Origin: Mycobacterium cookii
Lineage (GTDB): Bacteria > Actinomycetota > Actinomycetes > Mycobacteriales > Mycobacteriaceae
DNA: 64,000 bases
Assembly: GCF_010727945.1 (NCBI RefSeq)
Contig: NZ_AP022569.1
Span: 5,254,518 to 5,318,517 of the forward strand
Direction of reading: 5' to 3'
Position numbers and translations under genes: made by a program
Shown: positions 42,521-50,517 of the stretch, piece by piece
How the letters are laid out: the number at the start of each line of letters is the position of its first letter
Position numbering within the stretch: position 1 is the first letter of the stretch
The notes under the pieces: model-generated
Told to the model about the DNA's origin: nothing
The model's database searches: none
What the model saw: only the letters and a program-made list of their open reading frames with translations

Positions 42521-43071
42521 CGCGCATCATCGGGGGTGTCGCCGGAGGACGGCGCATCGCGGTCCCGCCGCGGGGGACCCGGCCGACGACGGATCGGGTT
42601 CGCGAGTCGTTGTTCAACATCGTGACCGCGCGGCTGGATCTGACCGGTCTGGCCGTGCTGGATCTGTACGCCGGCTCGGGTGCGCTGGGTCTGGAAGCGC
42701 TGTCACGCGGAGCGGCCTCGGCGCTGTTCGTGGAATCCGATCGCCGGGCGGCGACGGTGCTCGAACGCAATATCGCGACGCTCGGCCTGCCCGGTGCGAC
42801 GGTGCGCCGCGGTCTGGTCGCGACCGTGCTGACCGGGGGAGCGGCGGCCCCGGTCGATCTGGTGCTCGCCGACCCGCCGTACGAGGTGGACGCCGCCGAG
42901 GTCCAGGCCGTCATCGGCGCCCTGACGGTGCACGGCTGGGTGCACGACGGGACGCTGGCGATCGTCGAGCGCGCGGCGGCCGGTGCGCCGCTCGGCTGGC
43001 CGCCGGACTGGGAGCCCAAGCAGCCCCGCATTTACGGCGACACCCGCCTAGAGCTGGCCGAACGGCGCTGA
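42517..43071 (+). CDS. rsmD: 16S rRNA (guanine(966)-N(2))-methyltransferase RsmD
   Basis: 184 residues. Motifs: [13 protein letters not shown] at the N-terminus, [19 protein letters not shown] (SAM site), [15 protein letters not shown] and [11 protein letters not shown] (DPPY catalytic). The conserved N-terminus begins directly at a CTG codon overlapping the pca stop as CTGA; the first ATG/GTG/TTG in frame (TTG at 42610) would remove the conserved region. So CTG initiation, or a C/G-type error at a GTG, must be assumed. M. tuberculosis uses GTG at the same place as far as I recall. Confidence 0.9.
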   Translation: MTRIIGGVAGGRRIAVPPRGTRPTTDRVRESLFNIVTARLDLTGLAVLDLYAGSGALGLEALSRGAASALFVESDRRAATVLERNIATLGLPGATVRRGLVATVLTGGAAAPVDLVLADPPYEVDAAEVQAVIGALTVHGWVHDGTLAIVERAAAGAPLGWPPDWEPKQPRIYGDTRLELAERR

Positions 43072-43094
43072 GCCAGCGTGTACCGTCATCCACC

Positions 43095-43200
43095 ATGAGT
43101 GCCGCTCCTCCTCAGCGCTTCGCTCTGCATCGTCGGCGGCACGCACCATGAGTGCCGCTCCTCCTCAGCGCTTCGCTCTGCATCGTCGGCGGCACGGACC
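43095..43200 (+). repeat. Two tandem 53-bp MIRU-like units ending at the coaD start
   Basis: ATG-initial copies at 43095 and 43148 are identical over their 53 bases except near the end (GCACC versus GGACC), and the coaD ATG at 43201 begins what looks like a third unit (period exactly 53). The core AGCGCTTCGCTCTGCATCG is the reverse complement of the MIRU core. A 53-bp MIRU class is known from the senX3-regX3 gap of the tuberculosis complex. The unit count may vary between strains. Confidence 0.75.
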
Positions 43201-43680
43201 ATGAGCGGCGCCGTATGCCCCGGATCTTTCGATCCCGTGACGCTGGGCCACATCGACGTTTTTGAACGGGCCGCTGCGCAATTCGACGAAGTGGTGGTGG
43301 CGATCCTGGTCAACCCCGCCAAAAGAGGCATGTTCGACATCGACGAGCGGATCGCGATGATCGAGGAGTCGACGACGCACCTGCCGAATCTGCGGGTGGC
43401 GTCGGGGCAGGGGCTGGTGGTCGACTTCGTCAGGTCATGCGGGATGACGGCGATCGTCAAAGGTCTGCGCACCGGCACCGACTTCGAATACGAACTGCAG
43501 ATGGCGCAGATGAACAAGCACGTCGCGGGCGTCGACACGTTCTTCGTGGCAACCACACCGCGGTATTCGTTTGTTTCGTCGTCGTTGGCCAAAGAGGTCG
43601 CGACGCTGGGCGGCGACGTGTCCGAGCTGCTGCCCGATCCGGTCAATCGCCGACTGGCCGAGAAACTGCACGCACGCTGA
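43201..43680 (+). CDS. coaD: Phosphopantetheine adenylyltransferase
   Basis: 159 residues. Fourth step of coenzyme A synthesis. Motifs: [20 protein letters not shown] (TxGH nucleotidyltransferase motif), [19 protein letters not shown] and the ATP-site [12 protein letters not shown]. The start MSGAVCPG corresponds to the M. tuberculosis start; two earlier ATGs inside the MIRU-like repeat are in other frames (53 is not a multiple of three). No clear ribosome site precedes the ATG other than what the repeat offers. It ends in a strong hairpin and then the IS element. Confidence 0.97.
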   Translation: MSGAVCPGSFDPVTLGHIDVFERAAAQFDEVVVAILVNPAKRGMFDIDERIAMIEESTTHLPNLRVASGQGLVVDFVRSCGMTAIVKGLRTGTDFEYELQMAQMNKHVAGVDTFFVATTPRYSFVSSSLAKEVATLGGDVSELLPDPVNRRLAEKLHAR

Positions 43681-43726
43681 AACCGTCAACGCGGCCGGGC
43701 GAAAGCCGCGGCCGCGCTGGCGGTTT
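43681..43726 (+). terminator. Terminator after coaD
   Basis: 18-base arms 43681-43698 and 43708-43725 pair at 16 positions, with core CGCGGCCG and outer AACCG/CGGTT, loop about 9 bases, then TTT. It starts one base after the coaD stop. The IS element inserted eight bases after it. Confidence 0.7.
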
Positions 43727-43728
43727 GG

Positions 43729-44718
43729 CTAGGTGTACTGACCTGAGAGGTTAGGTACGCGGGTGGCGGGTGGTTGGCCGCCGAGTGCGGTGTGGCCGCG
43801 GTGGAAATTGTAGGTGTGCAGCCAGGTGGTGAATTCCTGGCAGCGTTCGGCGTCGCTGCGGTAGAGCCGGGCGTAGGCCCATTCGTCGGCCAGGGTGCGG
43901 TGAAACCGCTCTACTTTGCCGTTGGTCTGGGGTCGATAGGGTCGGGTCCGGCGATGTTCGATGTGACCCAGGGCGTCAGCAAAGGCGTGCGAGCGGTAGC
44001 AGGAGCCGTTGTCGGTCAACACTTTCCGTACGGTGATGCCGGATTCGGCGAACCATGCGTTAGCGCGCAGCCAAAACCCTGCTGCGGTGTCTTTTCGCTC
44101 GTCGGCCAGCAGCTCGCTGTAGGCCAGTCGAGAGTGTGCATCCAGGGCGGTATGTAGGAAGTGATAGCCGCGCACAGGATTGCGGTACCCGTTGCGTTTC
44201 CCGCTGGACTTATCGGCCTGGGAGTGACGTTGGCCTACCGAGCGGCCCAACATGCGCCAACCACCGCCGGCGGGAATCTTGCCCAGCTTTTTGACGTCGA
44301 CATGAACCAGATCCCCACAGTGCTCGGAGTGCATGCGGCGCACGACGCGCCCGGTCGGGCGATCCAGCCAGCGTAATTTGGCCAGCCGATATCGGGTCAG
44401 GACCCGATGCACCGTCGAGGGATGAATTCCGAGCAGGTAACCGATACGTGCTGGTCCCCAGCGTCGAGTAACACGCACCCCGATGATGCGCCGCTCGGTG
44501 CGCGTCGGGGTCCGGTTGGGGCTGTGATGCGGGCGCGAGGACCGATCGGCCATGCCGGCCTCACCGAACGCGCGATACCGGCTTGCCCAGCGCGCCGCGG
44601 TGCTCACCGCAACCTGGAAGCGCTCTGCGGCCCGCCGCAGCGGCCAACCATCCTCGACAACACAACGCGCTAAACGCAGACGGCCCAGCTCCGACAAAGG
44701 GGCATTACGGTGAGACAC
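43729..44718 (-). CDS. IS481-family transposase
   Basis: 329 residues from GTG with GGAGG upstream. N-terminal helix-turn-helix (EDGWPLRRAAERFQVAVSTAARW) and a second HTH-like region (LGIHPSTVHRVLTRYRLAKL), then the rve core: first D in DLVHVDVKKLGKI, second D in VLTDNGSCYRS, and E in RPQTNGKVERFHRTL with the usual spacing. The frame has no stop inside the element: the last codons read GGT CAG TAC A, and the flanking target supplies CC TAG. No frameshift, so probably active. Confidence 0.92.
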   Translation of the reverse strand: MSHRNAPLSELGRLRLARCVVEDGWPLRRAAERFQVAVSTAARWASRYRAFGEAGMADRSSRPHHSPNRTPTRTERRIIGVRVTRRWGPARIGYLLGIHPSTVHRVLTRYRLAKLRWLDRPTGRVVRRMHSEHCGDLVHVDVKKLGKIPAGGGWRMLGRSVGQRHSQADKSSGKRNGYRNPVRGYHFLHTALDAHSRLAYSELLADERKDTAAGFWLRANAWFAESGITVRKVLTDNGSCYRSHAFADALGHIEHRRTRPYRPQTNGKVERFHRTLADEWAYARLYRSDAERCQEFTTWLHTYNFHRGHTALGGQPPATRVPNLSGQYT

Positions 44719-44823
44719 GAAGACCTCCGGTGTGTGAGTGCTTTCCTAGACAGCTCGCACTTCACTCGGAGGTCTTCGCTTTGTCACCACACCACGCCGT
44801 CACCAACGTCCGTGGTCAGTACA
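43734..44823 (-). mobile_element. IS481-family insertion sequence, complete (1090 bp)
   Basis: Ends are TGTACTGACC (left, 43734) and its inverse GGTCAGTACA (right, ending 44823), the latter followed by the 6-bp target duplication. Size, DDE transposase of 329 residues, TGT...ACA ends and CTAG target all match IS481. It lies between coaD and the padR-like gene, right after the latter's stop codon, so neither gene is broken. One transposase ORF nearly fills the element. Confidence 0.9.
44718..44778 (-). promoter_or_regulatory. Hairpin that hides the transposase ribosome site
   Basis: Perfect 12-base arms CGAAGACCTCCG (44718-44729) and CGGAGGTCTTCG (44767-44778), loop 37 bases. In transposase mRNA the 3' arm contains the GGAGG ribosome site and the first base of the GTG start. 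Read-through transcripts entering from outside would fold and block translation, while a transcript starting within the loop would not. Confidence 0.6.
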
Positions 44824-44829
44824 GCTAGG

Positions 44830-45456
44830 TCAGCTCTCGGCGAGCGCGCCGTGCAGCGACTGCTTGGCTTCGGTGATCGCCGTCAGTACCTTGGTTCGCG
44901 CTTCGGCGAGCTTCGCCTTCTGCGCGTCGGTGCCCGACCAGTGGATCGTGCGAGCCAGACCGGCGAGTTCGAACAGGCCCCAGCGGATCTTGGCGACGTC
45001 GCCGAATTTCCCGGCCTGAGCAAGCCGCGCGTGAATGCTCTCGCTGCTGATGCCTTTCCACTGCAACACATTACGGCCCAACTCGGTCAGAGTGGCCACC
45101 CCGTCGTCGACGCTGACGAAGCCCCGGCCGGCGAGCTTGCCGATCGCTAGCTCGACGATCTCCTGCGGCGGCGTGAACGCACCGTCGGTGGCGTCGTGAA
45201 CGCGCTGGACGAGCTGTTCGGCGTTGGCGGGCCCATCGAGCAGCAGGGCGGCGGTACCGACCACCGCACGCCGGCGGCGTCCACCCCAGCCGTGCCCGCC
45301 TCGGCCATGTCCGCCCTGGCCGGGCCCACCCCAGCCGGGGCCGCCCCAGCCGGGGCCGCCGAAGCCTGGTCCGCCATAACCCGGGCCACCGAAACCTGGT
45401 CCGCCAAATCCCGGGCCACCGAAGCCCGGTCCGCCAAAGAATCCGTTACCGGACAT
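44830..45456 (-). CDS. PadR-like regulator with Gly-Gly-Pro-Gly repeat N-terminus
   Basis: 208 residues from ATG (MSGNGFFGG), preceded by GAAGGAGAC. Residues about 6-62 are eight GGPG units with F, Y or W between them, then GGHG units and RRRR. A winged helix of PadR type follows (AALLLDGPANAEQLVQRVHD, AIGKLAGRGFVSVDDGVATLT) and a C-terminal helical region rich in Ala and Lys. Such glycine-rich tails occur on some actinobacterial PadR proteins; role unknown. It diverges from a marR gene; operators lie between. Not in the M. tuberculosis order at this place. Confidence 0.8.
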   Translation of the reverse strand: MSGNGFFGGPGFGGPGFGGPGFGGPGYGGPGFGGPGWGGPGWGGPGQGGHGRGGHGWGGRRRRAVVGTAALLLDGPANAEQLVQRVHDATDGAFTPPQEIVELAIGKLAGRGFVSVDDGVATLTELGRNVLQWKGISSESIHARLAQAGKFGDVAKIRWGLFELAGLARTIHWSGTDAQKAKLAEARTKVLTAITEAKQSLHGALAES

Positions 45457-45515
45457 TGTTGTCTCCTTCAATCGAGTGGCGACTGGTCGGCCGACACAGC
45501 CGCTTACTGTTAGAT

Positions 45516-45563
45516 CTACTTAGTTGATACGCGCGGGCTGCTACCGTGTCAAGTAACTTGATA
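45516..45563. promoter_or_regulatory. Two operator-like sites between the padR-like and marR genes
   Basis: TCAAGT-A-ACTTGA (45549-45561) is a perfect 6-bp palindrome of the size bound by MarR proteins. A related copy, CTACTTAGTTGATA (45516-45529), matches CAAGTAACTTGATA at 10 of 14 positions, 34 bases (about three helix turns) away. Confidence 0.55.
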
Positions 45564-45615
45564 CTGGCGCATGTCGTGCGACACGCGATCACCGATCGCG
45601 TGTCAGCATTAGGCG

Positions 45616-46089
45616 ATGGCCGAATCCGAGGATCAACCGCTGGGCTTTCTGGTGCGAAGGTTGATGGCGCGTCTGCGGCCCCAGGCCACCATGGCGCTGC
45701 GACCGCTCGGGCTGGGCTTACCCGAGTTCGTCTGCCTGCGCATCCTCGACGACGACCCCGGACGCACCAGCGCCGAACTGGCTCGGCACACCCACGTCAC
45801 CGCTCAGGCGATGAACCAGGTTCTGCAGGGGCTGCAAGACATGGGCCTGGTCACCCGCCCTGCGACCGCGCCGTCGGGCCGCGCCCTGCCCGCTCAGCTC
45901 ACCCGGAAGGGCAGTGCGCTACTCAAACGTGCCGAAGCCGCGGTCGGCGAAGCCGACGACCAGTTGCTGGCCCATCTGAGCCACGCGGACCGGCGCGAGC
46001 TCAAACGCCTGCTCTTTCAAGCAGGTAACCCACCCGCTGACGACGCCGCGGCGTGCCCGCCCCGTGGAGCGGTCGCTCGCGGTCACTAG
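45616..46089 (+). CDS. MarR-family transcriptional regulator
   Basis: 157 residues. Winged helix: LPEFVCLRILDDDPGRTSAELARHTHVTAQAMNQVLQGL with the recognition helix, then the wing LVTRPATAPSGRALPAQLTRKG, then a dimerisation helix. The ligand is unknown. It probably binds the palindromes in the divergent gap and so regulates itself and the PadR-like gene. Its stop overlaps that of the convergent permease by four bases. Confidence 0.88.
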   Translation: MAESEDQPLGFLVRRLMARLRPQATMALRPLGLGLPEFVCLRILDDDPGRTSAELARHTHVTAQAMNQVLQGLQDMGLVTRPATAPSGRALPAQLTRKGSALLKRAEAAVGEADDQLLAHLSHADRRELKRLLFQAGNPPADDAAACPPRGAVARGH

Positions 46090-47249
46090 TGACAGTGCTG
46101 TCCGTGCTGTTCGTCGTCGGGGGAGCCGTTCATCATCCGCAACATCGGGATGCCGCCCGTCGTCACAAAGCGGACGACCAGCAGCGCCGCCAAGGCCAGA
46201 AACGCGACGTTGAGCCAGGTGGTGTAGTTCCATGAAATGCCGGCTTCCATCACCATCGCGTTGCGGTGCGACGGGATCAAACCCGTTGCGCCGAACAGTA
46301 ATTCGACCAGATATCCGGCCACCACCATCGCGCCGTAGAAGGTGCCCAGTAGTGCGAACATCATCGCCGTGCCGTAGTACTTCCGATAGATGTTCAGGAT
46401 CGGCAGGATCAGCAGGTCGGCGAAAATGAACGAGACGACGCCGCCGAAGCTGATGCCGCCGTTCCACAACACCGCCGCCAGGGGCACGTTGCCGATCGAG
46501 CAGACGAACGAGAAGATCGCGACGACGGGGCCCACTACCGGCCCCCACAACGCCGATAGCACCGGGTGATCGGCGAAAAAGAAGTGCTGCCAGAAGGATT
46601 CGGGCACCCAGGCTGCGATCGCGCCGGCGATCAACAGTCCGACCACCAAATCGCGCAGGATCGCGGCCCACTCCATGACGAACACATGAGAAACCGAGGT
46701 GAAGCCCTCTCGCGACAACAGTCGCCGCCAGAACGATCCTTCGCCCTGTACCGACATGTCCATGGCCGCATGGCCTTCCATCGAACCGGCCAACCCGCGA
46801 TCGGCCTGCTCACGGGCCGCGTCGATCAGGCGCGAGCGCACGAACAGCCGGAACAACACCGCGAGCACCACGATCATCAACGGACCGCCGATGAACTCCG
46901 CTGCGGTGAACTGCCAGCCCATCAGCAGCGCCAGGATGATGCCCAATTCGACCACCAGATTGGTCGAGCCGATCTCGAAGGCCATCGCCGCGGTGAAATT
47001 GGCGCCTTTGCGGAACAGCGAACGGGCCAACGCCACCGCGGCATACGAGCAGGACGAGGACGCGGCACCCAGTCCCGCCGCGACGGCCAGGGTGCGGGGC
47101 CGGTCGTCACCCAGCAGGGCGACAATGGTCGATCGGCGTACGACGGCCTGCACCACCGCCGACAGGGTGAAGCCCAGGATCAGGGCCCACAGGATCTCCC
47201 ACGTCATGGATCCGGTCAGCGCCAGCGCATGTCCCACCGCGTGTGCCAT
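46086..47249 (-). CDS. Permease of the UPF0718/ArsP type (Rv2963-like)
   Basis: 387 residues from ATG (MAHAVGHALAL) with GGGAGG upstream. About eight to ten membrane helices, with AAGLGAASSSCSYAAVALARSLF containing the conserved Ser/Cys region in the first half and FVCSIGNVPLAAVLW in the second, typical of this permease family. The C-terminus is His-rich (EQHGQHCH), and a MEGHAAMDM stretch lies in the central loop, both possible metal sites. The upstream RicR-type operator and position match Rv2963 of the copper regulon. Substrate not proven. Confidence 0.88.
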   Translation of the reverse strand: MAHAVGHALALTGSMTWEILWALILGFTLSAVVQAVVRRSTIVALLGDDRPRTLAVAAGLGAASSSCSYAAVALARSLFRKGANFTAAMAFEIGSTNLVVELGIILALLMGWQFTAAEFIGGPLMIVVLAVLFRLFVRSRLIDAAREQADRGLAGSMEGHAAMDMSVQGEGSFWRRLLSREGFTSVSHVFVMEWAAILRDLVVGLLIAGAIAAWVPESFWQHFFFADHPVLSALWGPVVGPVVAIFSFVCSIGNVPLAAVLWNGGISFGGVVSFIFADLLILPILNIYRKYYGTAMMFALLGTFYGAMVVAGYLVELLFGATGLIPSHRNAMVMEAGISWNYTTWLNVAFLALAALLVVRFVTTGGIPMLRMMNGSPDDEQHGQHCH

Positions 47250-47265
47250 AGCACCTCCCAACGTG

Positions 47266-47282
47266 ATACCCCTAGGGGGTAT
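47266..47282 (-). promoter_or_regulatory. RicR/CsoR-type copper operator
   Basis: ATACCCC-TAG-GGGGTAT, perfect 7-bp arms, containing TACCC-N5-GGGTA, the RicR motif of M. tuberculosis. It ends 16 bases before the permease ATG, so a bound repressor would cover the promoter or the transcription start. Confidence 0.7.
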
Positions 47283-47489
47283 TCCGCATACTACGACCGT
47301 CGCGTCGCCACCGCGTTCCGGGCGGGTCCGGCGTTGCCGCCGATGCGCCGGAACCGACATAATTGCGTCAAGTGTGCAGGTAATCGAGGCGATTCCGGCC
47401 CTAATCCCGACACACCGGGCCTGGAAACGCAGTCACAGAAGCAACACCAGGCACACTGGTAACAACAAACAAGCCGGGAGGGTGTTGCC

Positions 47490-48227
47490 GTGTACCGAGT
47501 TTTTGAGGCGCTCGACGAGCTGGGCGGAATTGTCGAAGAAGCTCGTGGCGTGCCGATGACCGCGGGCTGCGTCGTGCCCCGGGGCGATGTCCTCGAGCTG
47601 ATCGACGACATCAAGGACGCGATCCCGGGCGAGCTCGACGACGCCCAAGACGTGCTCGACGCCCGCGACGCGCTGTTGCACGAGGCCAAGACGCACGCGG
47701 ACTCCGTCATGTCCGCGGCGAACACCGAGTCGGATTCGCTGCTCAACCACGCCCGATCGGAAGCCGACCGCATCCTTGCCGACGCCAAGGCGCAGGCCGA
47801 CCGGATGGTCGGCGAGGCGCGCCAGCACAGCGAGCGGATGGTCGGCGAGGCCCGCGAGGAAGCGGCCCGGATCGGCGCCTCGGCCAAGCGCGAATACGAG
47901 GCCACCACCGGTCGTGCCAAGACCGAAGCGGACCGGCTCGTCGAGAACGGCAACATCTCCTACGAGAAGGCCGTGCAGGAAGGCATCAGGGAACAGCAGC
48001 GCCTGGTGTCGCAAACGGAGGTCGTGCAGTCGGCCAACGCCGAATCCGCCCGGCTGATCGATGCGGCGCACGCCGAGGCCGACCGGTTGCGCGGCGAATG
48101 CGACGTCTACGTCGACAGCAAGCTCGCCGAGTTCGAGGAGCACCTCAACACCACGCTGCGCTCGGTCAACCGCGGCCGCCACCAACTCCGAACGGCGGCG
48201 GGCGTGCACGACTACGCCCAGCGGTAG
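47490..48227 (+). CDS. sepIVA: Septum protein SepIVA (DivIVA-like)
   Basis: 245 residues from GTG with GGGAGG upstream. Short N-terminal DivIVA-like region (YRVFEALDELGGIVEEARG, then RGDVLELIDDIKDAIPGEL) and a long coiled coil rich in Ala, Glu, Arg with HARSEADRILADAKAQADRM-type heptads. It matches Rv2927c/SepIVA, an essential cytoplasmic division factor of mycobacteria. It is next to the permease because the whole PDIM/phenolglycolipid locus, which lies between them in M. tuberculosis, is absent here. Confidence 0.92.
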   Translation: MYRVFEALDELGGIVEEARGVPMTAGCVVPRGDVLELIDDIKDAIPGELDDAQDVLDARDALLHEAKTHADSVMSAANTESDSLLNHARSEADRILADAKAQADRMVGEARQHSERMVGEAREEAARIGASAKREYEATTGRAKTEADRLVENGNISYEKAVQEGIREQQRLVSQTEVVQSANAESARLIDAAHAEADRLRGECDVYVDSKLAEFEEHLNTTLRSVNRGRHQLRTAAGVHDYAQR

Positions 48228-48279
48228 CCCTCCTACCAGCGACGCGGGGCGGTCCGTGGCCGCCCGTAGAATTGCCGCC

Positions 48280-48863
48280 ATGGCCCGGCAGCAGCGAAAC
48301 ACCGCGCATTCGCACCGACGCTCGCCGCTATCCGTCGACATCGCGCGGCTGGGGCGACGCCGGGTGCGATGTTCCCGCTGAACAATACGGTGAGCAGCCC
48401 GTCGCATATCGGACTGGACCTCATCGGAATTCAGCCGGGCGCGCCGCTGGACCTCGACCTTCGCATCGAGTCGGTGTCCGAGGGTGTCTTGGTCAGCGGG
48501 ACCGTGTCGGCGCCGATCACCGGCGAATGTTCGCGCTGCCTCACACCATTCAGCGAGCACATCGAGGTCGCCCTGACCGAGCTGTTCGCCTATCCGGACA
48601 GCATCACCGAGGCCACCACCGAGGACGGCGAGGTCGGTCGGGTCGTCGACGACATGGTCCACCTGGAACAGCCGATCATCGACGCCATCGGCCTCGAATT
48701 GCCGTTCGCGCCCGTGTGCCGAGCGGACTGCCCGGGCCTCTGCCCCAAGTGCGGCGTCGCACTGGCGAGCGCCGAACCCGGCCATCACCACGACGAGGTC
48801 GACCCGCGCTGGGCCAAGCTGGCGAACTTGCTACCGCCCGAGGGAGATGGGCCGGGGCAATGA
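48280..48863 (+). CDS. DUF177 (YceD-like) protein, one frameshift near the start
   Basis: YceD proteins are linked to rRNA/ribosome assembly and are encoded next to ribosomal protein L32 or rnc. The 5' part reads MARQQRNTAHSHRRSPLSVD and IARLGRR; the rest (GAMFPLNNTVSSPS, ITGECSRCLTPFSEH, VCRADCPGLCPKCG) reads in a frame one base off from about 48360, where one C seems missing. The CxxxCxxxCxxC cluster is a likely zinc site. If not an error, an ATG at 48369 gives a 164-residue product. Its stop overlaps the rnc ATG. Confidence 0.85.
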
Positions 48864-49557
48864 GTGATCTATTCGCCGCGCTCGGCGTGGAGCTGGACGA
48901 CGAGTTGTTGACGCTGGCGTTGACCCACCGCAGCTACGCCTACGAGCACGGCGGACTGAAACCAACGAACGCCTGGAATTTCTCGGCGACGCCGTACTGG
49001 GCCTGACCGTCACGCAGCACCTCTACCACCGACACCCCGAACGCCCGGAAAGCGATCTGGCCAAGATGCGCGCCGGCGTGGTCAACACCCAGGCGCTGGC
49101 CAGAGTCGCGCGCGGACTGACCGACAAGGGGCTGGGCGCGCACTTGTTGCTGGGACGCGGCGAGCTCAAATCCGGCGGGGCGGATAAATCCAGCATTCTC
49201 GCCGACAGCCTCGAGGCCTTGCTGGGCGCGATCTACCTGCAGCACGGCATGGATGTGGTGCAAGACGTGATCCTGCGGTTGTTCACCGAGCTGCTGGACG
49301 AGGGTGGGCTGCTGGACTGGAAGACCAGCCTGCAGGAACTGGCCGCGGCCCGCGGCCTCGGTCCGGTGTCGTACGAGGTCAGCTCCACTGGGCCCGATCA
49401 CCTGCGGGAATTCACCGCCGTCGTCCTCGTGATGGACACCCCCTATGGATCCGGCATCGGCCGGACCAAGAAAGAAGCCGAACAAAAGGCGGCCGAGAAG
49501 GCCGTCGAGGCTTTGGCGCAACTCGACAGCGCCCTACCCGGAGAATCGTCCGAGTAG
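48860..49557 (+). CDS. rnc: Ribonuclease III, frameshifted
   Basis: Processes rRNA precursors and double-stranded RNA. Frame one gives MSDLFAALGVELDDELLTLA and LTHRSYAYEHGGL; from about 48960 the sequence continues one frame over as TNERLEFLGDAVLGLTV, the RNase III signature, through a double-stranded RNA-binding domain (DWKTSLQELAAARGLG) to the stop before mutM. One missing A in an A-run (48958-48961) restores the frame. The rest is full length (about 232 residues), so an error is likelier than decay. Confidence 0.88.
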
Positions 49558-50418
49558 ATGCCCGAGCTGCCTGAAGTCGAGGTGGTGCGGCGCGGATTGC
49601 AGGCCCACGTGGTCGGTAAGACAATCACCGCCGTCCGCGTGCATCACCCTCGTGCTGTCCGCCGCCATGAAGCAGGCCCCGCCGATCTCACCGCGCGGTT
49701 GCTCGACGCCCGGATCACCGGCAGCGACCGACGCGGGAAATATCTGTGGCTCACCCTCGACGGGCCCAGCGGCGACGACCAGGCACTGGTCGTTCACCTC
49801 GGCATGAGTGGGCAGATGCTGCTCGGCGAAATCCCCAATGCCGGTCACCTTCGCATCGCCGCGATCCTTGACGACGGCACCACGCTGAGCTTCGTCGACC
49901 AGCGGACGTTCGGCGGTTGGCAATTGGCCGACCTGGTGACGGTGGACGGCAGCGTGGTCCCGACCCCCGTCGCGCACCTGGCGCGCGACCCGCTGGACCC
50001 GCGCTTCGACATCGACGCGGTCGTCAAGGTGTTGCGGCGCAAGCATTCCGAGATCAAGCGCCAGTTGCTCGACCAGACCGTGGTGTCAGGTATCGGCAAC
50101 ATCTACGCAGACGAGGCGTTGTGGCGGGCCAAGATCAACGGCGCCCGCCTGGCTGAAAAGCTGACCCGCCGTCAGCTCATCGCGCTGTTGGAGGCCGCCG
50201 CCGAGGTGATGCGCGATGCGCTGTCGCAGGGCGGTACATCGTTCGACTCGCTGTACGTCAATGTCAACGGCCAGTCTGGCTACTTCGATCGGTCGCTGAA
50301 TGTCTATGGCCGCGAAGGCAAACCCTGCCGGCGCTGCGGCGCGGTGATCCGCCGGGAGAAGTTCATGAACCGCTCGTCGTTCTACTGCCCGCGTGATCAG
50401 CCGCGGCCGCGGGGCTGA
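49558..50418 (+). CDS. mutM: Formamidopyrimidine-DNA glycosylase
   Basis: 286 residues, starting immediately after the rnc stop. Excises 8-oxoguanine and nicks the abasic site. Complete family markers: N-terminal [13 protein letters not shown] with Pro-1/Glu-2 nucleophile region, HLGMSGQML, helix-2-turn-helix [18 protein letters not shown] and C-terminal zinc finger [21 protein letters not shown] with four Cys. Alternative symbol fpg. With mutT1 and ung it completes an oxidised-base repair set in this window. Confidence 0.97.
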   Translation: MPELPEVEVVRRGLQAHVVGKTITAVRVHHPRAVRRHEAGPADLTARLLDARITGSDRRGKYLWLTLDGPSGDDQALVVHLGMSGQMLLGEIPNAGHLRIAAILDDGTTLSFVDQRTFGGWQLADLVTVDGSVVPTPVAHLARDPLDPRFDIDAVVKVLRRKHSEIKRQLLDQTVVSGIGNIYADEALWRAKINGARLAEKLTRRQLIALLEAAAEVMRDALSQGGTSFDSLYVNVNGQSGYFDRSLNVYGREGKPCRRCGAVIRREKFMNRSSFYCPRDQPRPRG

Positions 50419-50425
50419 GGTTGTC

Positions 50426-50490
50426 TCGTCGAAATCGACGCTGCCGCGACGCGCTCTCGAACTTTGCCGCGCTGGCGTCGATCTCGGCGG
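50426..50490 (+). repeat. Second copy of the dispersed palindromic element
   Basis: TCGTCGAAATCGACGCTGCC GCGAC matches the ilvC-side element TCGTCGAGATCGACGCTAGC GCGAC at 22 of 25 bases, and its right arm TTGCCGCGCTGGCGTCGAT matches TTGTCGCGCTAGCGTCGAT at 17 of 19. Both lie within a few bases of a stop codon. The arms here are less perfect (about 8 pairs). Confidence 0.6.
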
Positions 50491-50517
50491 CACCGGCCGA
50501 AGCGGTAGAAAGAACCC

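Larger units (their letters stand above)
43728..44829. repeat. Target site duplication of the IS element (GCTAGG)
   Basis: GCTAGG stands at 43728-43733 and again at 44824-44829, flanking the element ends. The sequence fits the NCTAGN target reported for IS481-family elements. Intact duplications suggest a recent insertion. Confidence 0.85.

Noticed and set aside
45290..45450. Regular 15-base repeats, CRISPR- or VNTR-like
   Set aside because: In-frame codons of the GGPG repeat in the PadR-like protein, uneven at the third codon position.
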